The notes: generated from the letters alone by a model not told the origin. Shown: positions 1-9,159, counted from the stretch's first letter. The stretch is DNA of 64,000 nucleotides from Planctomycetaceae bacterium (GCA_020638975.1 JACKHN010000016.1:62001-126000), one strand, 5' to 3'. Translations and numbers: made by a program.

Positions 1-1
1 A

Positions 2-520
2 TACGAGCACAACTATGGATCTGCAAAGACGCTGCAGCATGTGTCGGCCCCCGCCTTGTTGGGCAGCGTCGAGGCGGCGGTTAAGGCGTGTCGACAAGCT
101 CGGCATGGGTTGAGCCTAGCGATACTCGAACTGGATCACTGCGAGACTCTTGCGAGTCGCATCAGCGCGGCACAGGTTTCTCACACCATCGGTCGATTGC
201 AATCCATTATGCACGCAATCGTGGTTGATGACGGGCGACTGATGCAAGTAGCAGACTATCGTTTCGCCGCGATCTTTGAAGGATGTGACCGGCAACCTGC
301 GGTTGAGATGGCACGACAACTGGTTCGCTGCGTTCGCCAATGGAGTACCGAGCAAACGGCGATTCAGGGCCACGCGATCTCGCTGAGCGCGGGCGTCGCA
401 ACACTCGCCATGCCACCGAAGAATTTTCCATGCCAGGAACTGATCGACGCAGCCGAGCGTTGCCTGCACGGCGTCCAGCTATCGGGTGGCGACTCGGTGA
501 AGAGCATCGATATCTATTGA
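2..520 (+). CDS. C-terminal part of a degenerate GGDEF-domain protein (partial)
   Basis: The frame is open from the window edge to a TGA at 520, so the true start lies upstream; the GTG at 41 is only the first candidate start inside the window. The visible part reads like the second half of a diguanylate-cyclase fold. A beta strand resembling LAILELDH is followed by a helix, then by QVADYRFAAIF where active enzymes have R-x-GGDEF, then by a late SLSAGVA strand and a C-terminal helix ending AAERCLHGVQLSGGD. The GGDEF signature is replaced by ADYRF (residues 71-75 counted from the GTG), so catalysis is unlikely. A sensory or scaffolding role is inference. It converges on the pseudo-receiver gene at 552-923, about 30 bases away. 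Confidence 0.6.
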   Translation, partial: YEHNYGSAKTLQHVSAPALLGSVEAAVKACRQARHGLSLAILELDHCETLASRISAAQVSHTIGRLQSIMHAIVVDDGRLMQVADYRFAAIFEGCDRQPAVEMARQLVRCVRQWSTEQTAIQGHAISLSAGVATLAMPPKNFPCQELIDAAERCLHGVQLSGGDSVKSIDIY

Positions 521-551
521 TTGTGTTACCTGCCCACCCTACGATCTTCGA

Positions 552-923
552 TTATCCCAGAACCGCCTTCAATTGTTGGCGTGTTTCCGGTTTGCCGAAC
601 TCCAACTTGCCAAAGCCCTTGATGGCTCCCGCCTGGACAGCTAGCTCTTGATGATCGGCGAAGTTCGTGATCAACATGCATGGCGTCGCGGCAAGCTCGG
701 CGTCAGATTTGATTTGCTTTATGATATCGAGGCCATCTGAGTAGTCTTGATCGAGCTTGCGATTCACTAGTACCAAATCAACTTGGTGAGATCGCAATGC
801 GGCGAGCGCGTCTTCCGAGCCATGTGCCTGGATAACCTTGGCATCAAAATTATTCTCAATCAACGAACATATCGAGGCATGATCGGGCACGCAGTTGCCG
901 ACGTCGAGTACGCATTTTGTCAC
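552..923 (-). CDS. Response-regulator receiver-like protein lacking phospho-acceptor residues
   Basis: The protein is a 123-residue stand-alone domain with the alternating beta/alpha pattern of a CheY-type receiver. It starts at a GTG and has only a weak ribosome site. The acidic pair normally found after beta-1 (V-D-D) reads V-G-N here. The phospho-acceptor Asp at the end of beta-3 is Asn54 in the string VDLVLVNRKLD. The beta-4 Thr (MLITNF) and a late Lys (GFGKLEF) are kept. This suggests a receiver that does not signal by ordinary Asp phosphorylation and may act as a protein-interaction module. No output domain is attached. It lies downstream of a hairpin terminator that ends the PQQ gene, so it probably has its own promoter. 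The fold assignment is fairly secure; the role is unknown. Confidence 0.65.
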   Translation of the reverse strand: MTKCVLDVGNCVPDHASICSLIENNFDAKVIQAHGSEDALAALRSHQVDLVLVNRKLDQDYSDGLDIIKQIKSDAELAATPCMLITNFADHQELAVQAGAIKGFGKLEFGKPETRQQLKAVLG

Positions 924-956
924 AGTTGATGTTCTTTCACTTTGTGATTGCAGAAA

Positions 957-992
957 GCGAAGGCCTGCTCCGTTTAGCGAGCAGGCCTTCGC
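957..992 (-). terminator. Perfect 14-bp hairpin terminator after the PQQ lipoprotein gene
   Basis: Bases 957-970 and 979-992 are perfect inverted repeats of 14 bp around an 8-base loop. On the minus strand the hairpin follows the stop at 1049 and is followed by a short T-rich stretch. It separates the two-gene PQQ unit from the receiver gene. Confidence 0.7.
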
Positions 993-1048
993 GAATTCAA
1001 CATTTAGGAAAATCGAAGCGTTAGGCCGAGCCTGTTGCTTCAGACAAG

Positions 1049-3340
1049 CTACTCAGCGCCTTCCGATCCTTTGATCGCGAAGATGTGAGTCTTGTTGGCG
1101 ATGAACAACACGTCATTGGCAACCACGGGCGTGCTGTAAACGGAGTTACCCATGTTGATCTCGGCGATTGGGTCGTGCGCTTCCGCTGTAAGATTGAAGA
1201 TGCAAACGTCACCATCTTCGTCGCCGATGTAGACGTGACCTTCAACAATCAACGGCGATCCCCAAGCGGCAGCCAGCATATCGTAGGTCCAATGTACTTT
1301 GCCTGACTTTGCATCGAGGCAGTGAAACAAACCGCTGAAGTCGGCGATATAGAGCAAGTCGTCTTGAATCGCGACGGTGCCGCAGCTGCGGTGCATCTCT
1401 TCTTCAAAATCGAACTCGCCATCGCCATTCTGGTCGTATCGACTGTAGTGCCAAATGACAGCCGAATTTTCATTGTCGACCGCGATGTCGCCCTCCTCTT
1501 CGATGACGGCCTGAATGCGCCGGTGTTCGATTGGAGTTCGCTTGTCGCCTTCAACTTTCATTGCGAGTTGCGGGCTGGTATCGCCACGCTTGGTGGGATC
1601 GATGCACCATACATGGCCTTCGCCTTCGCCGTGTTCTGGATCTTGCCCAACGGCGACGTAAACCAATCCGTCATAGACGACGGGCGTCGCGATGATGTTG
1701 TTGCGAGTTCCACGGCCACCAAGTATCCACTTGGATGTTTTGGGGTTCGCATCGAATTTCCAAAGCAACTCGGGCTTGCCATCTTGGCCCTTGTCGGCCT
1801 TAAAACTGTAAACCCAGCCATCGCCACCGGCAAAGATCACTTGATCGACGCCGCCGAGATGAGCGACCGTTGGTGAGGACCATTGGCCGTGCAGGATGTT
1901 CGTTCCGGGTGACTTGTCGGTCCAATACACCTCGCCCGTCGTCTTGTCCATCGCGATAAAGCTGGGAGCGTTAGGCTGAGGCAAGTTGATGTGCGATTCG
2001 TCGAGACCGTTCGACGTGTTGACGAACAGGATGTCGCCGAGCGCGGTGACGGAGCAACTGCACATGTTGTGTTGCGAGACGCTGAGCGTGTCCATCATGT
2101 CAAAGCTCCAGACGACGTCCGCTTCTTCTTTGTCGTCTGGGGTGACCAGCTTGAAGGCGGCTAGCCGTGGTCCAGCGATCATCAGCTTGAACGTGCGATC
2201 GGCTTCGCCGAGCTTGGCGGTCATCGTCCACTTCTTTCCTGCTTCGTCGACGGCGACGGTTACCGCCTCCGGCAAATCAACGCCGCGTTCCTTGAACTGT
2301 TCGCGAAGCAACGCGGGGAGCTTGGCTTCGTCGAGTTCCTTGGCGGAAGGTCCGACTTGGTCCTTCGCGGCATCTTCGTTACGCATGATGTCAAAGATCG
2401 CGGCGAGTTGATTTTGAACCGGTCCGTCATCTTCACCATCATGATAGCCAGCGGTATCGAGGCATTTCACTTCGCCTCGACTGGTGACGTACCACAGACG
2501 GTCGCCTTCGACGAGCGGAGCGCAACAGATGCCTTGCAGCGGCCAATCGTGGACGCGGCCCGAGGGCAACTTCTCGCTGGAATCTTGCCACAGGAAACTG
2601 CCATCGGCTTCGTTGAACGACAGCAGACAACCTAGGTCAACGTTCGACGGATATCGCTTCAACCAACCTGCACCGTTGTTGGTGCCAACGTAGACACGAC
2701 CATCGGCGATGACGGGATTTCCATAGCTCTGGCTGCCGATACGAGCGACCCACTTGATGTTCTGGGCGTCGTCGCTGACCCAGTCGCCCGTCTTGCGATC
2801 GAAGTCGCCAACTTCCCATTCCGTTGGGATGCCTTTGCCGATCGGCGTATTGTTTCGATAGCTCGTTCCTGCCCACTGGGCCCAATCACCGGGTTTGATC
2901 GGAGCGTTGGCGCTTTTATCGACTGGGCCGGCGGCTGGCTTGGCGGAAACTTCTGCGGCAGCTGGTTTGGGTTCTTCGGCAGGTGCTGGAGCCGGTTCGT
3001 CGGCGGGTTTCGCTGGGGCTGGCTCAGCTTTCGGTTTTTCTTTCTTCGGTTCAGGAGCAGGCTCTTCCTTCGGAGCATCCGTCGACGCGGGTGCTGGCGC
3101 GGCTGGCTCTTCGGGCATTGGAGCTGCGGGCTCTTCGGTCGGAGCCTCATTCGCCATCGGTTCACCGTCTCCGATCTCGGGGATCGAAATGTCGATGTCT
3201 TCAATCTCGGTTGTGTTGGTGCCGGAGGACCCGGAAGTCGCCGGTGTCGAAGGCTTTTTGCAGCCCGACAGTAAACTGGTTGCGATGGTGCCCAACACTA
3301 ACGCGAGCGTTAAGGCAAACACTGTCTGAGTCGTCTTCAT
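1049..3340 (-). CDS. PQQ-binding-like beta-propeller lipoprotein
   Basis: This 763-residue protein begins with a lipoprotein signal peptide: a charged N-terminus, a hydrophobic run, then LLSGC with Cys27 as the likely lipidated residue. Residues about 40-145 are a low-complexity linker rich in Ala, Pro, Glu and Lys, which would hold the folded domain off the membrane. From about residue 150 the chain is a beta-propeller with repeated tryptophan-docking type blades such as GRVYVGTNNG, DGLVYVAVGQDP and GHVYIGDEDGD. These resemble BamB and quinoprotein dehydrogenases, but no catalytic dehydrogenase signature is evident. A GGAGAG ribosome site sits about 10 bases before the ATG. It follows a second propeller gene by 82 bases with no visible terminator between, so the two probably form an operon. 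An extracytoplasmic structural or scaffold role is inference. Confidence 0.85.
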   Translation of the reverse strand: MKTTQTVFALTLALVLGTIATSLLSGCKKPSTPATSGSSGTNTTEIEDIDISIPEIGDGEPMANEAPTEEPAAPMPEEPAAPAPASTDAPKEEPAPEPKKEKPKAEPAPAKPADEPAPAPAEEPKPAAAEVSAKPAAGPVDKSANAPIKPGDWAQWAGTSYRNNTPIGKGIPTEWEVGDFDRKTGDWVSDDAQNIKWVARIGSQSYGNPVIADGRVYVGTNNGAGWLKRYPSNVDLGCLLSFNEADGSFLWQDSSEKLPSGRVHDWPLQGICCAPLVEGDRLWYVTSRGEVKCLDTAGYHDGEDDGPVQNQLAAIFDIMRNEDAAKDQVGPSAKELDEAKLPALLREQFKERGVDLPEAVTVAVDEAGKKWTMTAKLGEADRTFKLMIAGPRLAAFKLVTPDDKEEADVVWSFDMMDTLSVSQHNMCSCSVTALGDILFVNTSNGLDESHINLPQPNAPSFIAMDKTTGEVYWTDKSPGTNILHGQWSSPTVAHLGGVDQVIFAGGDGWVYSFKADKGQDGKPELLWKFDANPKTSKWILGGRGTRNNIIATPVVYDGLVYVAVGQDPEHGEGEGHVWCIDPTKRGDTSPQLAMKVEGDKRTPIEHRRIQAVIEEEGDIAVDNENSAVIWHYSRYDQNGDGEFDFEEEMHRSCGTVAIQDDLLYIADFSGLFHCLDAKSGKVHWTYDMLAAAWGSPLIVEGHVYIGDEDGDVCIFNLTAEAHDPIAEINMGNSVYSTPVVANDVLFIANKTHIFAIKGSEGAE

Positions 3341-3422
3341 CGTTTGTATTCTCTCCGTACCGTGAGTGGGCCTGCGCTCTCATGGGGGACGCTGGCCGCG
3401 AGGATAACTTGTGAGTGATTGA

Positions 3423-5654
3423 TCAGTTAGCAGTGACCAGGATGTTGTCGATGTGAATCTCCGCGTCCTTGGCGTTGCCAAACAACCCTGGACTCCCGCT
3501 GAGATTCGGGGCTTCGTCGGTGGCCGTGATGGTCCATTCGGCGGGCTCGTCTTCGCCACGCGGCCAGACTTTGCCGCGAAGCACCGTTCGGCTCTCTTCG
3601 TTCGACGCTTGAAGTTTCATCACGTACCAGACGTTTGGCTGCCACGCGAAGTCGATCGTCTTGTCCATCCGAAGTTGAGGAGCCCACGATCGAATCTGAA
3701 GTTTTTGACTTGCGCCTTGCATATCGAGGGCATAGCCTTGGGCAGTCAAACCGATATCGGGCATCTTGTCGAACGCGATCAATCCACGGACGTCGGCTTG
3801 AATCGTGTAGTCGTGCAAGTCAGACGGACCGAACCAGCAACGACTGCGAGTTCCTTTCGGAATCGTTGTCACTTTGACCGCCATGGTGTTATCGCCCTCT
3901 TTGCGAATCACATGACGATAGCGAGCACCAACCCAAGTCACCGGCAAATCGCTCAAACCTTCGAAGTCAAACTTCCACGGCAGATCGGGAATCACGCGAA
4001 CTCGGGCGCGTCCCGTCAAATCACCGACCGTCGCGGTAATGATCGTCGCCGTATGAGGAGCATCGGCGGCGGCGCGGAAGACGCCATCTTCACCGATCGT
4101 GCCAGGGCCGTTCAAAGCGAACGTGGCGGGCGACTCTTTCAGGAACTGACCGTGTGAATTGTAAAGACGAACGCGATACTTTTGCTCAGCGCCAGGTTTC
4201 GTTAACAACTCGGCGGGTACGAGTTGGAGGTGAGCGGGCTGCTGATCTTCGCTGACACTGGCCTCGGCAACCGGATCGGGCAACGGATCAGCGCCCTGTT
4301 CCTTCGACTTGTCGCGAAGGCTGTAGGTCGCGGAACTCGTTTGCAGATAGATTCGACCGTGCGAGCAAATAGGCGACGCGTTCACTTCTTCGCCGTTGGC
4401 CAGTCGCCCGCGTTTGAGGATCGTCGCGCCCTTCTTCTCGTCGGGCTGGAGAATCGCCCAGGCGCTCGTCGAGAACGCATAAATCTTTCCGTCAGCATAG
4501 AGAGGGCAGGCACGCAGCGACGTTCCGCCAAGCGAGATCGGTCGACCGATAGGTTCGCCCGTCTTGGCATCCAAGACGTGAAGCTTGGCGCGATCGTCGA
4601 AGCAATAGAGGTAGTCGCCGATAACTAACGGCGAGCTCTTGCCAATCATCAACTCTTCGACTTTCCAAAGTTCGCCTGACTTCGAGATATCGCCTTGGCT
4701 CGCACCGTTGATTGCGGCAACGGCCCCCATTGCGGTCGAACCTCCGATATTCTCTTCGCTGTGACCCATGTAAACCGTTTCGCCGACGATCACCGGCGAA
4801 ACGTTGAGGCCGCGAAGCGAGAAATCGTACCGCCAAATGGGCTGTCCCGTGCGTGGCTGAAAGGCCCACACTTGTCCGTCGCCGGAACCGAAGACCATCG
4901 CTTTCTGGCCGTTCAATACCGCAAGTGCCGGTGAACTGTAAGTCGTATCATCTGGCAGCAGGCTCGTGCCGTTGTACCAGACGACTTCACCGGTCTTCTT
5001 GTCGAAGCCAATGAAGCGGTGAGCCGGCTTGGCCATGTCGCCCCAGCCGATAATGATGGCGCTGATGATGACAAGGTCGTCGCAGATAATGGGGAAGTTG
5101 GTTCTTCCACCGTAGGTGCTGAGCAATCCGAATTGCTCGTGTAGCGGCAAGGACCAAATCCGCTCGCCCGTTTCGCCATTCAGGCACTGAAAGAATCCGC
5201 AGACTCCAAGTGCGTAGACGTAACCGGTATCAGGGTCGCCAACCACCGAGGACCAGCCAACACGCTCGGCAGGGACATCAGAGAGCCAAACATTGAACCG
5301 GTTCTCCCAGATCGTCTTTCCAGTCACTGCATCAACGCAGACGACTTTCTCACCTTCGCGGTCGGTGTCTGGTTCGGCGCGAACGATTGTGTAAAGTTTG
5401 CCGTTCATGACGATGGGGGTACTGCGACCGCCGAGATCATCGCGTTTCCACTCGATCATCTCGCTGCCTTCGTCGAGATCGATGTCGTCGACCAAACCCG
5501 TTTCACGCGAGACTCCATTTAATTCGGGTCCACGCCAGTTGCTCCAATCCAGCGGGTCCGTCGCCGCGATGGTTGTTGAACTAGTGGCCAGTGAGCCCGC
5601 GAGCGTTGCAATCGCGAAGAACAAGAGACGACAAGAGCGAGTTGTTTTCTTCAT
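3423..5654 (-). CDS. Secreted PQQ-binding-like beta-propeller protein with C-terminal carbohydrate-binding-like domain
   Basis: A 743-residue exported protein. Residues 1-30 are a signal peptide with a twin-Arg-like start (MKKTTRSCRLLFF) and an AxA-type end near TIAA. Residues about 35-450 are PQQ-type blades (DWSNWRGPELNGVSRETG, GYVYALGVCG, ETVYMGHSEE). Residues about 480-560 look like an Ig or cadherin-like linker. The last 180 residues (from PWKFDFEGLSD) look like a concanavalin/LamG-type beta sandwich of the kind found in DUF1080-like proteins. It is the first gene of a two-gene unit with the propeller lipoprotein downstream. Such paired propellers are common in planctomycetes. The substrate or ligand is not visible from sequence. 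Confidence 0.85.
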   Translation of the reverse strand: MKKTTRSCRLLFFAIATLAGSLATSSTTIAATDPLDWSNWRGPELNGVSRETGLVDDIDLDEGSEMIEWKRDDLGGRSTPIVMNGKLYTIVRAEPDTDREGEKVVCVDAVTGKTIWENRFNVWLSDVPAERVGWSSVVGDPDTGYVYALGVCGFFQCLNGETGERIWSLPLHEQFGLLSTYGGRTNFPIICDDLVIISAIIIGWGDMAKPAHRFIGFDKKTGEVVWYNGTSLLPDDTTYSSPALAVLNGQKAMVFGSGDGQVWAFQPRTGQPIWRYDFSLRGLNVSPVIVGETVYMGHSEENIGGSTAMGAVAAINGASQGDISKSGELWKVEELMIGKSSPLVIGDYLYCFDDRAKLHVLDAKTGEPIGRPISLGGTSLRACPLYADGKIYAFSTSAWAILQPDEKKGATILKRGRLANGEEVNASPICSHGRIYLQTSSATYSLRDKSKEQGADPLPDPVAEASVSEDQQPAHLQLVPAELLTKPGAEQKYRVRLYNSHGQFLKESPATFALNGPGTIGEDGVFRAAADAPHTATIITATVGDLTGRARVRVIPDLPWKFDFEGLSDLPVTWVGARYRHVIRKEGDNTMAVKVTTIPKGTRSRCWFGPSDLHDYTIQADVRGLIAFDKMPDIGLTAQGYALDMQGASQKLQIRSWAPQLRMDKTIDFAWQPNVWYVMKLQASNEESRTVLRGKVWPRGEDEPAEWTITATDEAPNLSGSPGLFGNAKDAEIHIDNILVTAN

Positions 5655-5709
5655 GTGAGTATCACCAATCGGATAGGTCTCAATGGGGAATGTGTGTCAA
5701 GCAAGGAGG

Positions 5710-6075
5710 TCAATCAAACCATTCATCTTTTGGGTCGAATTTGGGCAGCACGACGATCAGCACCTTCATTTTGCCAACCGCTCGGTGCCGCGTGCCAGGT
5801 CGAATCATCACGCACATGCCTGGATGCACATCGATCAACTCTTCATCCAGTTGCATCTGGGCATCCGTCGCACATTCGAGGAAGTAGTAGGTTTCCGTCA
5901 ACCGCTTGTGATAGTGCAAACGAGCTTCGGTCGAGATCTCGGTGACGTGAATCGTGCCCGGGAAATCAGCGACGTCGGCAAACGCTCGCCTCGCGCTTCC
6001 ACAAGGACAAGGAACCCCCGCGATCTCGGCGAAATTCGCTACTTCGTAACCACGTTGGACGACTTTGGAGTTCAT
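5710..6075 (-). CDS. Cupin-domain protein
   Basis: The protein is 121 residues from the ATG at 6075. An upstream in-frame extension to 6207 adds 44 residues with no cupin character, so I chose the internal Met. The first cupin motif is HYHKRLTETYYFLEC and the second is GMCVMIRPGTRH. Together they supply His, His, Glu and His ligands for a metal on a small beta-barrel. Single-domain cupins of this type include isomerases, dioxygenases and sugar-binding proteins, and the sequence does not tell which. A CPCG pair near residue 20 is unusual and might add a metal or disulfide site. It lies 56 bases upstream of the propeller operon on the same strand and could be co-transcribed with it. Confidence 0.8.
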   Translation of the reverse strand: MNSKVVQRGYEVANFAEIAGVPCPCGSARRAFADVADFPGTIHVTEISTEARLHYHKRLTETYYFLECATDAQMQLDEELIDVHPGMCVMIRPGTRHRAVGKMKVLIVVLPKFDPKDEWFD

Positions 6076-6821
6076 CGAGTACGGGCCAGGTGGGGATGCC
6101 AGGGGGGATATATTGGATGCGAGAGGTCTTTGAAAAACTCGCCGCCGTAATTGGTCACGCTGAAGTTGCCAGAGCTCCAAAGTTGGCGGCAGCAACAGTT
6201 CGGCCAATTCGGGGACATTCTAACAGACACAGAATCGCGAGACCAGGAGCCGAGGACGTTCAATTGAACTTACTAAGGGGCGAGGGGCATCCTTGGAGGG
6301 TGGACAGTTAGGTTCCCCTCCGCTTAGCGGCAGGTGCGAAATTGTAGTGGTTATTCGGATTAAGACTAGCAAGAAACGCCTTCATCTGGCCGGCCAATCG
6401 TTACAGCCGTAACAGTTTACGAGGGCGTCAATCTTTACTTAACAGTAGTTGTAAACCACTTACTCAAAATTACTTACGATGCCTCAAGGCGTTTCAAGAG
6501 GCTGGCCGATACGGAAACTGACGCTTGATGTGGAGCGATCGGTTACAGACCGAAAGTTTCTACAGCAAGCCAACCGGAACGGATTCTCGAGTCAAGGATT
6601 GGCTCGACCGGTTCTGACGTGATTTCCGTTCGCAAGTAGTCCGTGCTTGCAACCAGCGCGACAGGAATTGGAGTTCCTGACTTAATTTCTCTCAAGGAGG
6701 GTTGAGCGACGGATCGCTTGCATTCGGTTCCCGCAAAGATACCGGATTGCATTGACCCGCCACACAGCTGGTAGGGAGTCGCGGCAGCTCGATGGTTCCA
6801 TCGTATAGGAGACATGGCTCG
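6076..6821. other. Gene-free stretch upstream of the CQKG-repeat gene
   Basis: About 750 bases hold no open frame with a ribosome site and plausible composition. Small inverted repeats are visible, for example CAGGAA and TTCCTG around 6660-6677. A minus-strand frame at 6543-6815 looks like chance. The last few hundred bases must carry the promoter and leader of the repeat gene at 6822. Confidence 0.5.
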
Positions 6822-7796
6822 ATGAAGTGGAATGTAATATTAGGGACTATGGTCCTGGGCGTTGCCTTGTGTGCCCAACAGAGCTACGGGTTCGAGTTAC
6901 TCGACCGGATGCTTGGGGTAGGCGCGTCGCAAAAGGGTGGGAAGTGCGGTTGTGATGCTGCTCAAAAGGGCGGCTGTAAAGACGGCGCTTGCCAAAAAGG
7001 TAACGGCTGCAAAGATGGCGCTTGCCAAAAGGGCGGCGACAAAGGTTGCGGCGGTGCTTGCCAAAAGGGCGGCTTGTTCGGCGGTCACGGTGCCTGCCAA
7101 AAGGGCGACGGCAAGGGATGCGGCGACGCATGCCAAAAGGGTGACGGCAAGGGATGTGGCGACGGCGCTTGCCAAAAGAATGGTGGCAAGGGTTGCGACG
7201 GCGCATGCCAAAAGGGCGGTCACTCGTTGTTCGGCGGCCTTGGCGCTTGCCAAAAGGGTAACGGCAAGGGATGCGGCGACGCATGCCAAAAGGGTGACGG
7301 CAAGGGATGTGGCGACGGCGCTTGCCAAAAGGGTGGCCTCTTCGGTGGTCACGGTGCCTGCCAAAAGGGCGATGGCAAGGGATGCGGCGACGCATGCCAA
7401 AAGGGTGACGGCAAGGGATGTGGCAACGGATGCGGCAACGGTGCCTGCCAAAAAGATGGTGGCAAGGGCTGTGGCGATGCATGCCAAAAGGGATCGAAGG
7501 GCGGACATGGTTCGCTGCTAGATCGCATCTTCGCTTGCAACAAGTGCTGCGATAGCGGCAAGGGTGGCAAGGGCGATGCCTGCCAAAAGGGCGACGGTAA
7601 AGGTTGCGGAAGCGGTGCTTGCCAAAAAGATTGTGGCAAGGGCTGTGGCGATGCTTGCCAAAAGGGTGGAGACAAGGGCGCTGACCAGAAGAGCGACGGC
7701 AAAGCCGCTGCTCCAATGCCACCAGCACCAGTTGTCGATCCTTCGGCTTACCTGAATGCTCAACGATCGGTCATCCAAGTTAGCGTCACTCGCTAA
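6822..7796 (+). CDS. Exported Cys/Lys/Gly-rich CQKG-repeat protein, likely transglutaminase substrate
   Basis: The start at 6822 has TAGGAGA about 9 bases upstream and opens a signal peptide (MKWNVILGTMVLGVALC); an earlier in-frame Met at 6792 is less likely. The mature chain of about 300 residues is built from short units of the form (G)ACQKG(D/G)GKGCG. I count 20 Gln-Lys dipeptides, 17 of them preceded by Cys. A larger module beginning GLFGGHGACQKG is duplicated, and a LLDR motif occurs near both residue 27 and residue 230. The C-terminal 30 residues are non-repetitive and Pro-rich (APMPPAPVVDPS). No known fold is recognisable. It converges with a transglutaminase-like gene, and a second QKGG-repeat gene lies beyond that. 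I infer an extracellular or envelope protein cross-linked through disulfides and Gln-Lys isopeptides. Confidence 0.8.
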   Translation: MKWNVILGTMVLGVALCAQQSYGFELLDRMLGVGASQKGGKCGCDAAQKGGCKDGACQKGNGCKDGACQKGGDKGCGGACQKGGLFGGHGACQKGDGKGCGDACQKGDGKGCGDGACQKNGGKGCDGACQKGGHSLFGGLGACQKGNGKGCGDACQKGDGKGCGDGACQKGGLFGGHGACQKGDGKGCGDACQKGDGKGCGNGCGNGACQKDGGKGCGDACQKGSKGGHGSLLDRIFACNKCCDSGKGGKGDACQKGDGKGCGSGACQKDCGKGCGDACQKGGDKGADQKSDGKAAAPMPPAPVVDPSAYLNAQRSVIQVSVTR

Positions 7797-7824
7797 GCTT
7801 AGCCGACGAAGTCAATAAACAACG

Positions 7825-7863
7825 AACGGCCTGCGGCATTAAAACCACAGGCCGTTTTTTTTT
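7825..7863 (+). terminator. Rho-independent terminator of the CQKG-repeat gene
   Basis: Bases 7825-7836 pair with 7845-7856 (12 bp with one mismatch) around an ATTAAAA-type loop, followed by nine T residues through 7863. It lies between the convergent repeat gene and transglutaminase-like gene. Confidence 0.85.
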
Positions 7864-7887
7864 CTTGGCACTGAATCAATTCTCAAA

Positions 7888-9102
7888 CTACTCGCTCGTC
7901 GTGTTGGACAAACTTTCGGGTAACGCTTCGCCGCTATCTCCCGAGACAGCCTCGGCGACCGCTTCGCTCGAATTATCCTCGGTCACAACAATCGCATCCT
8001 CCTCGGTTGGATCGATATTCCACCATTTGAGGCGTAGCTCTTCCGGCACCGACTCGCGCCACATTGCCAACACTTCTTTCACATCGATGTGCGGGTTTCC
8101 TCGATCGTTGCCAGGGGTCCCGCCTTGGACGGGGTGCAAAGGTGTCCAGAGCATGTCAATACGGCTGCTGTCGTTGTAGTAGCTTCCGCCCACGATCGCG
8201 CCTTCGTCGTCCAACGCCAAGCTGTAGTGAAAGTAGATCGTCTTCGCCAAATGCTGCGAGCGGTCGACTTCTCGTCGGGTGCTTTGCGAGTAGTTCGCGT
8301 TCATGCGAACCTCGACTTCCCGATCCGAAACTTCCCGTGCAGATGCCTTGAAGGCGTATAGCGGATAATTCCACTTCTCCTTGCCAACTGCAGTTTCGAT
8401 CCCGACGGGATGATCTCCACGCCCCAGCCAATTCGCCAGTACCACGTGCAGCAACCCAGGATTCATCACCGCATCTTCACCGCCAAGGAACTCGTTGTCG
8501 CGGTACATATAGATCTCGGCGAGCAGGCCCTTGATGTCCGCTGGCGTGAAGACCACGCCGTTGCGAGTGACGTTCGATTGGGGTTCAGCGTGTCGAATCG
8601 CCGCCGCCGTCCAACCGTTACAATGTCCGTGCCAATGCGGCGTTTGCTGCACAGTCACCCGACGCAGCCCGAACAGCCCTCGGCGTTCAACCGTCGGTTC
8701 GGTAAAGGCAGTCGTATCCTTGTATTCGAACGCAGCCGCCAGACCGCCCGAACGGATCGCAGGTCGGTTTACAACAATTCTGCGGCGACCGTTACTCGAA
8801 TCCGCCTCATTGCCCGATTCGAATCTCACAGTATCACCAGCGTTGAAGGCTCGATCGTACTTCCGCAACACCTCGATCGTACCGCCGGCACGATCCGGAT
8901 AATCATGCCCCGAGTAAGGCAATCGATAGTCCGGCACTTTGCCTTCCAACGGAAGGTCTTTGAATGTCCAAGTAAGCTCTGATTCCCACCAGCGGAGAAA
9001 AGCTTCGTTTTGGTAGTCGATCTCTTCTTGTTTGATCGATTGAGAGTTTTGACCAATGCTCACACTTAGCGTGAGAGCTAATACAACAACCGACGCACCC
9101 AT
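7888..9102 (-). CDS. Secreted transglutaminase-like protein (transglutaminase-elicitor family)
   Basis: This is a 404-residue protein with a signal peptide (MGASVVVLALTLSVSIGQ) and a GGAGAG ribosome site 7 bases before the ATG. The central region HWHGHCNGWTAAAI, then NGVVFTPADIKGLL, then NPGLLHVVLANWLG, then KEKWNYPLYAFK, matches in order the core I recall for the oomycete GP42/M81 transglutaminase-elicitor family. That core has a Cys-His-Ala-Trp-Ala-Pro-like block, an FHI-x-IAN block and a VWNQPV block. Likely catalytic residues are Cys161, His219 and an acidic residue near Glu236, where relatives have DVT. The C-terminal 40 residues are acidic and probably disordered. Transglutaminases join Gln side chains to Lys amines. 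The gene lies between two exported Gln-Lys-Gly repeat proteins, and one of them is directly upstream on the same strand. Family assignment is by motif memory; activity is inferred. Confidence 0.78.
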   Translation of the reverse strand: MGASVVVLALTLSVSIGQNSQSIKQEEIDYQNEAFLRWWESELTWTFKDLPLEGKVPDYRLPYSGHDYPDRAGGTIEVLRKYDRAFNAGDTVRFESGNEADSSNGRRRIVVNRPAIRSGGLAAAFEYKDTTAFTEPTVERRGLFGLRRVTVQQTPHWHGHCNGWTAAAIRHAEPQSNVTRNGVVFTPADIKGLLAEIYMYRDNEFLGGEDAVMNPGLLHVVLANWLGRGDHPVGIETAVGKEKWNYPLYAFKASAREVSDREVEVRMNANYSQSTRREVDRSQHLAKTIYFHYSLALDDEGAIVGGSYYNDSSRIDMLWTPLHPVQGGTPGNDRGNPHIDVKEVLAMWRESVPEELRLKWWNIDPTEEDAIVVTEDNSSEAVAEAVSGDSGEALPESLSNTTSE

Positions 9103-9159
9103 GAAATCTCTCCAACGCGTTTAACGTACTCAGTTAAGTTGCTAAGACTATAAACGAAG

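Noticed and set aside
6076..6207. N-terminal extension of the cupin protein to 6207
   Set aside because: The added residues are Pro/Arg-rich without cupin features and the internal Met fits the domain better.
6900..7700. Tandem repeats that could suggest a CRISPR array or satellite
   Set aside because: The repeats keep one reading frame, vary at codon third positions and lie within an exported protein; there are no unique spacers or cas genes.
6847..7728. Long minus-strand frame of 293 residues with FGKHRRH-type repeats
   Set aside because: It is the reverse complement of the CQKG repeat gene, has no ribosome site or signal peptide, and its composition follows from the forward codons.
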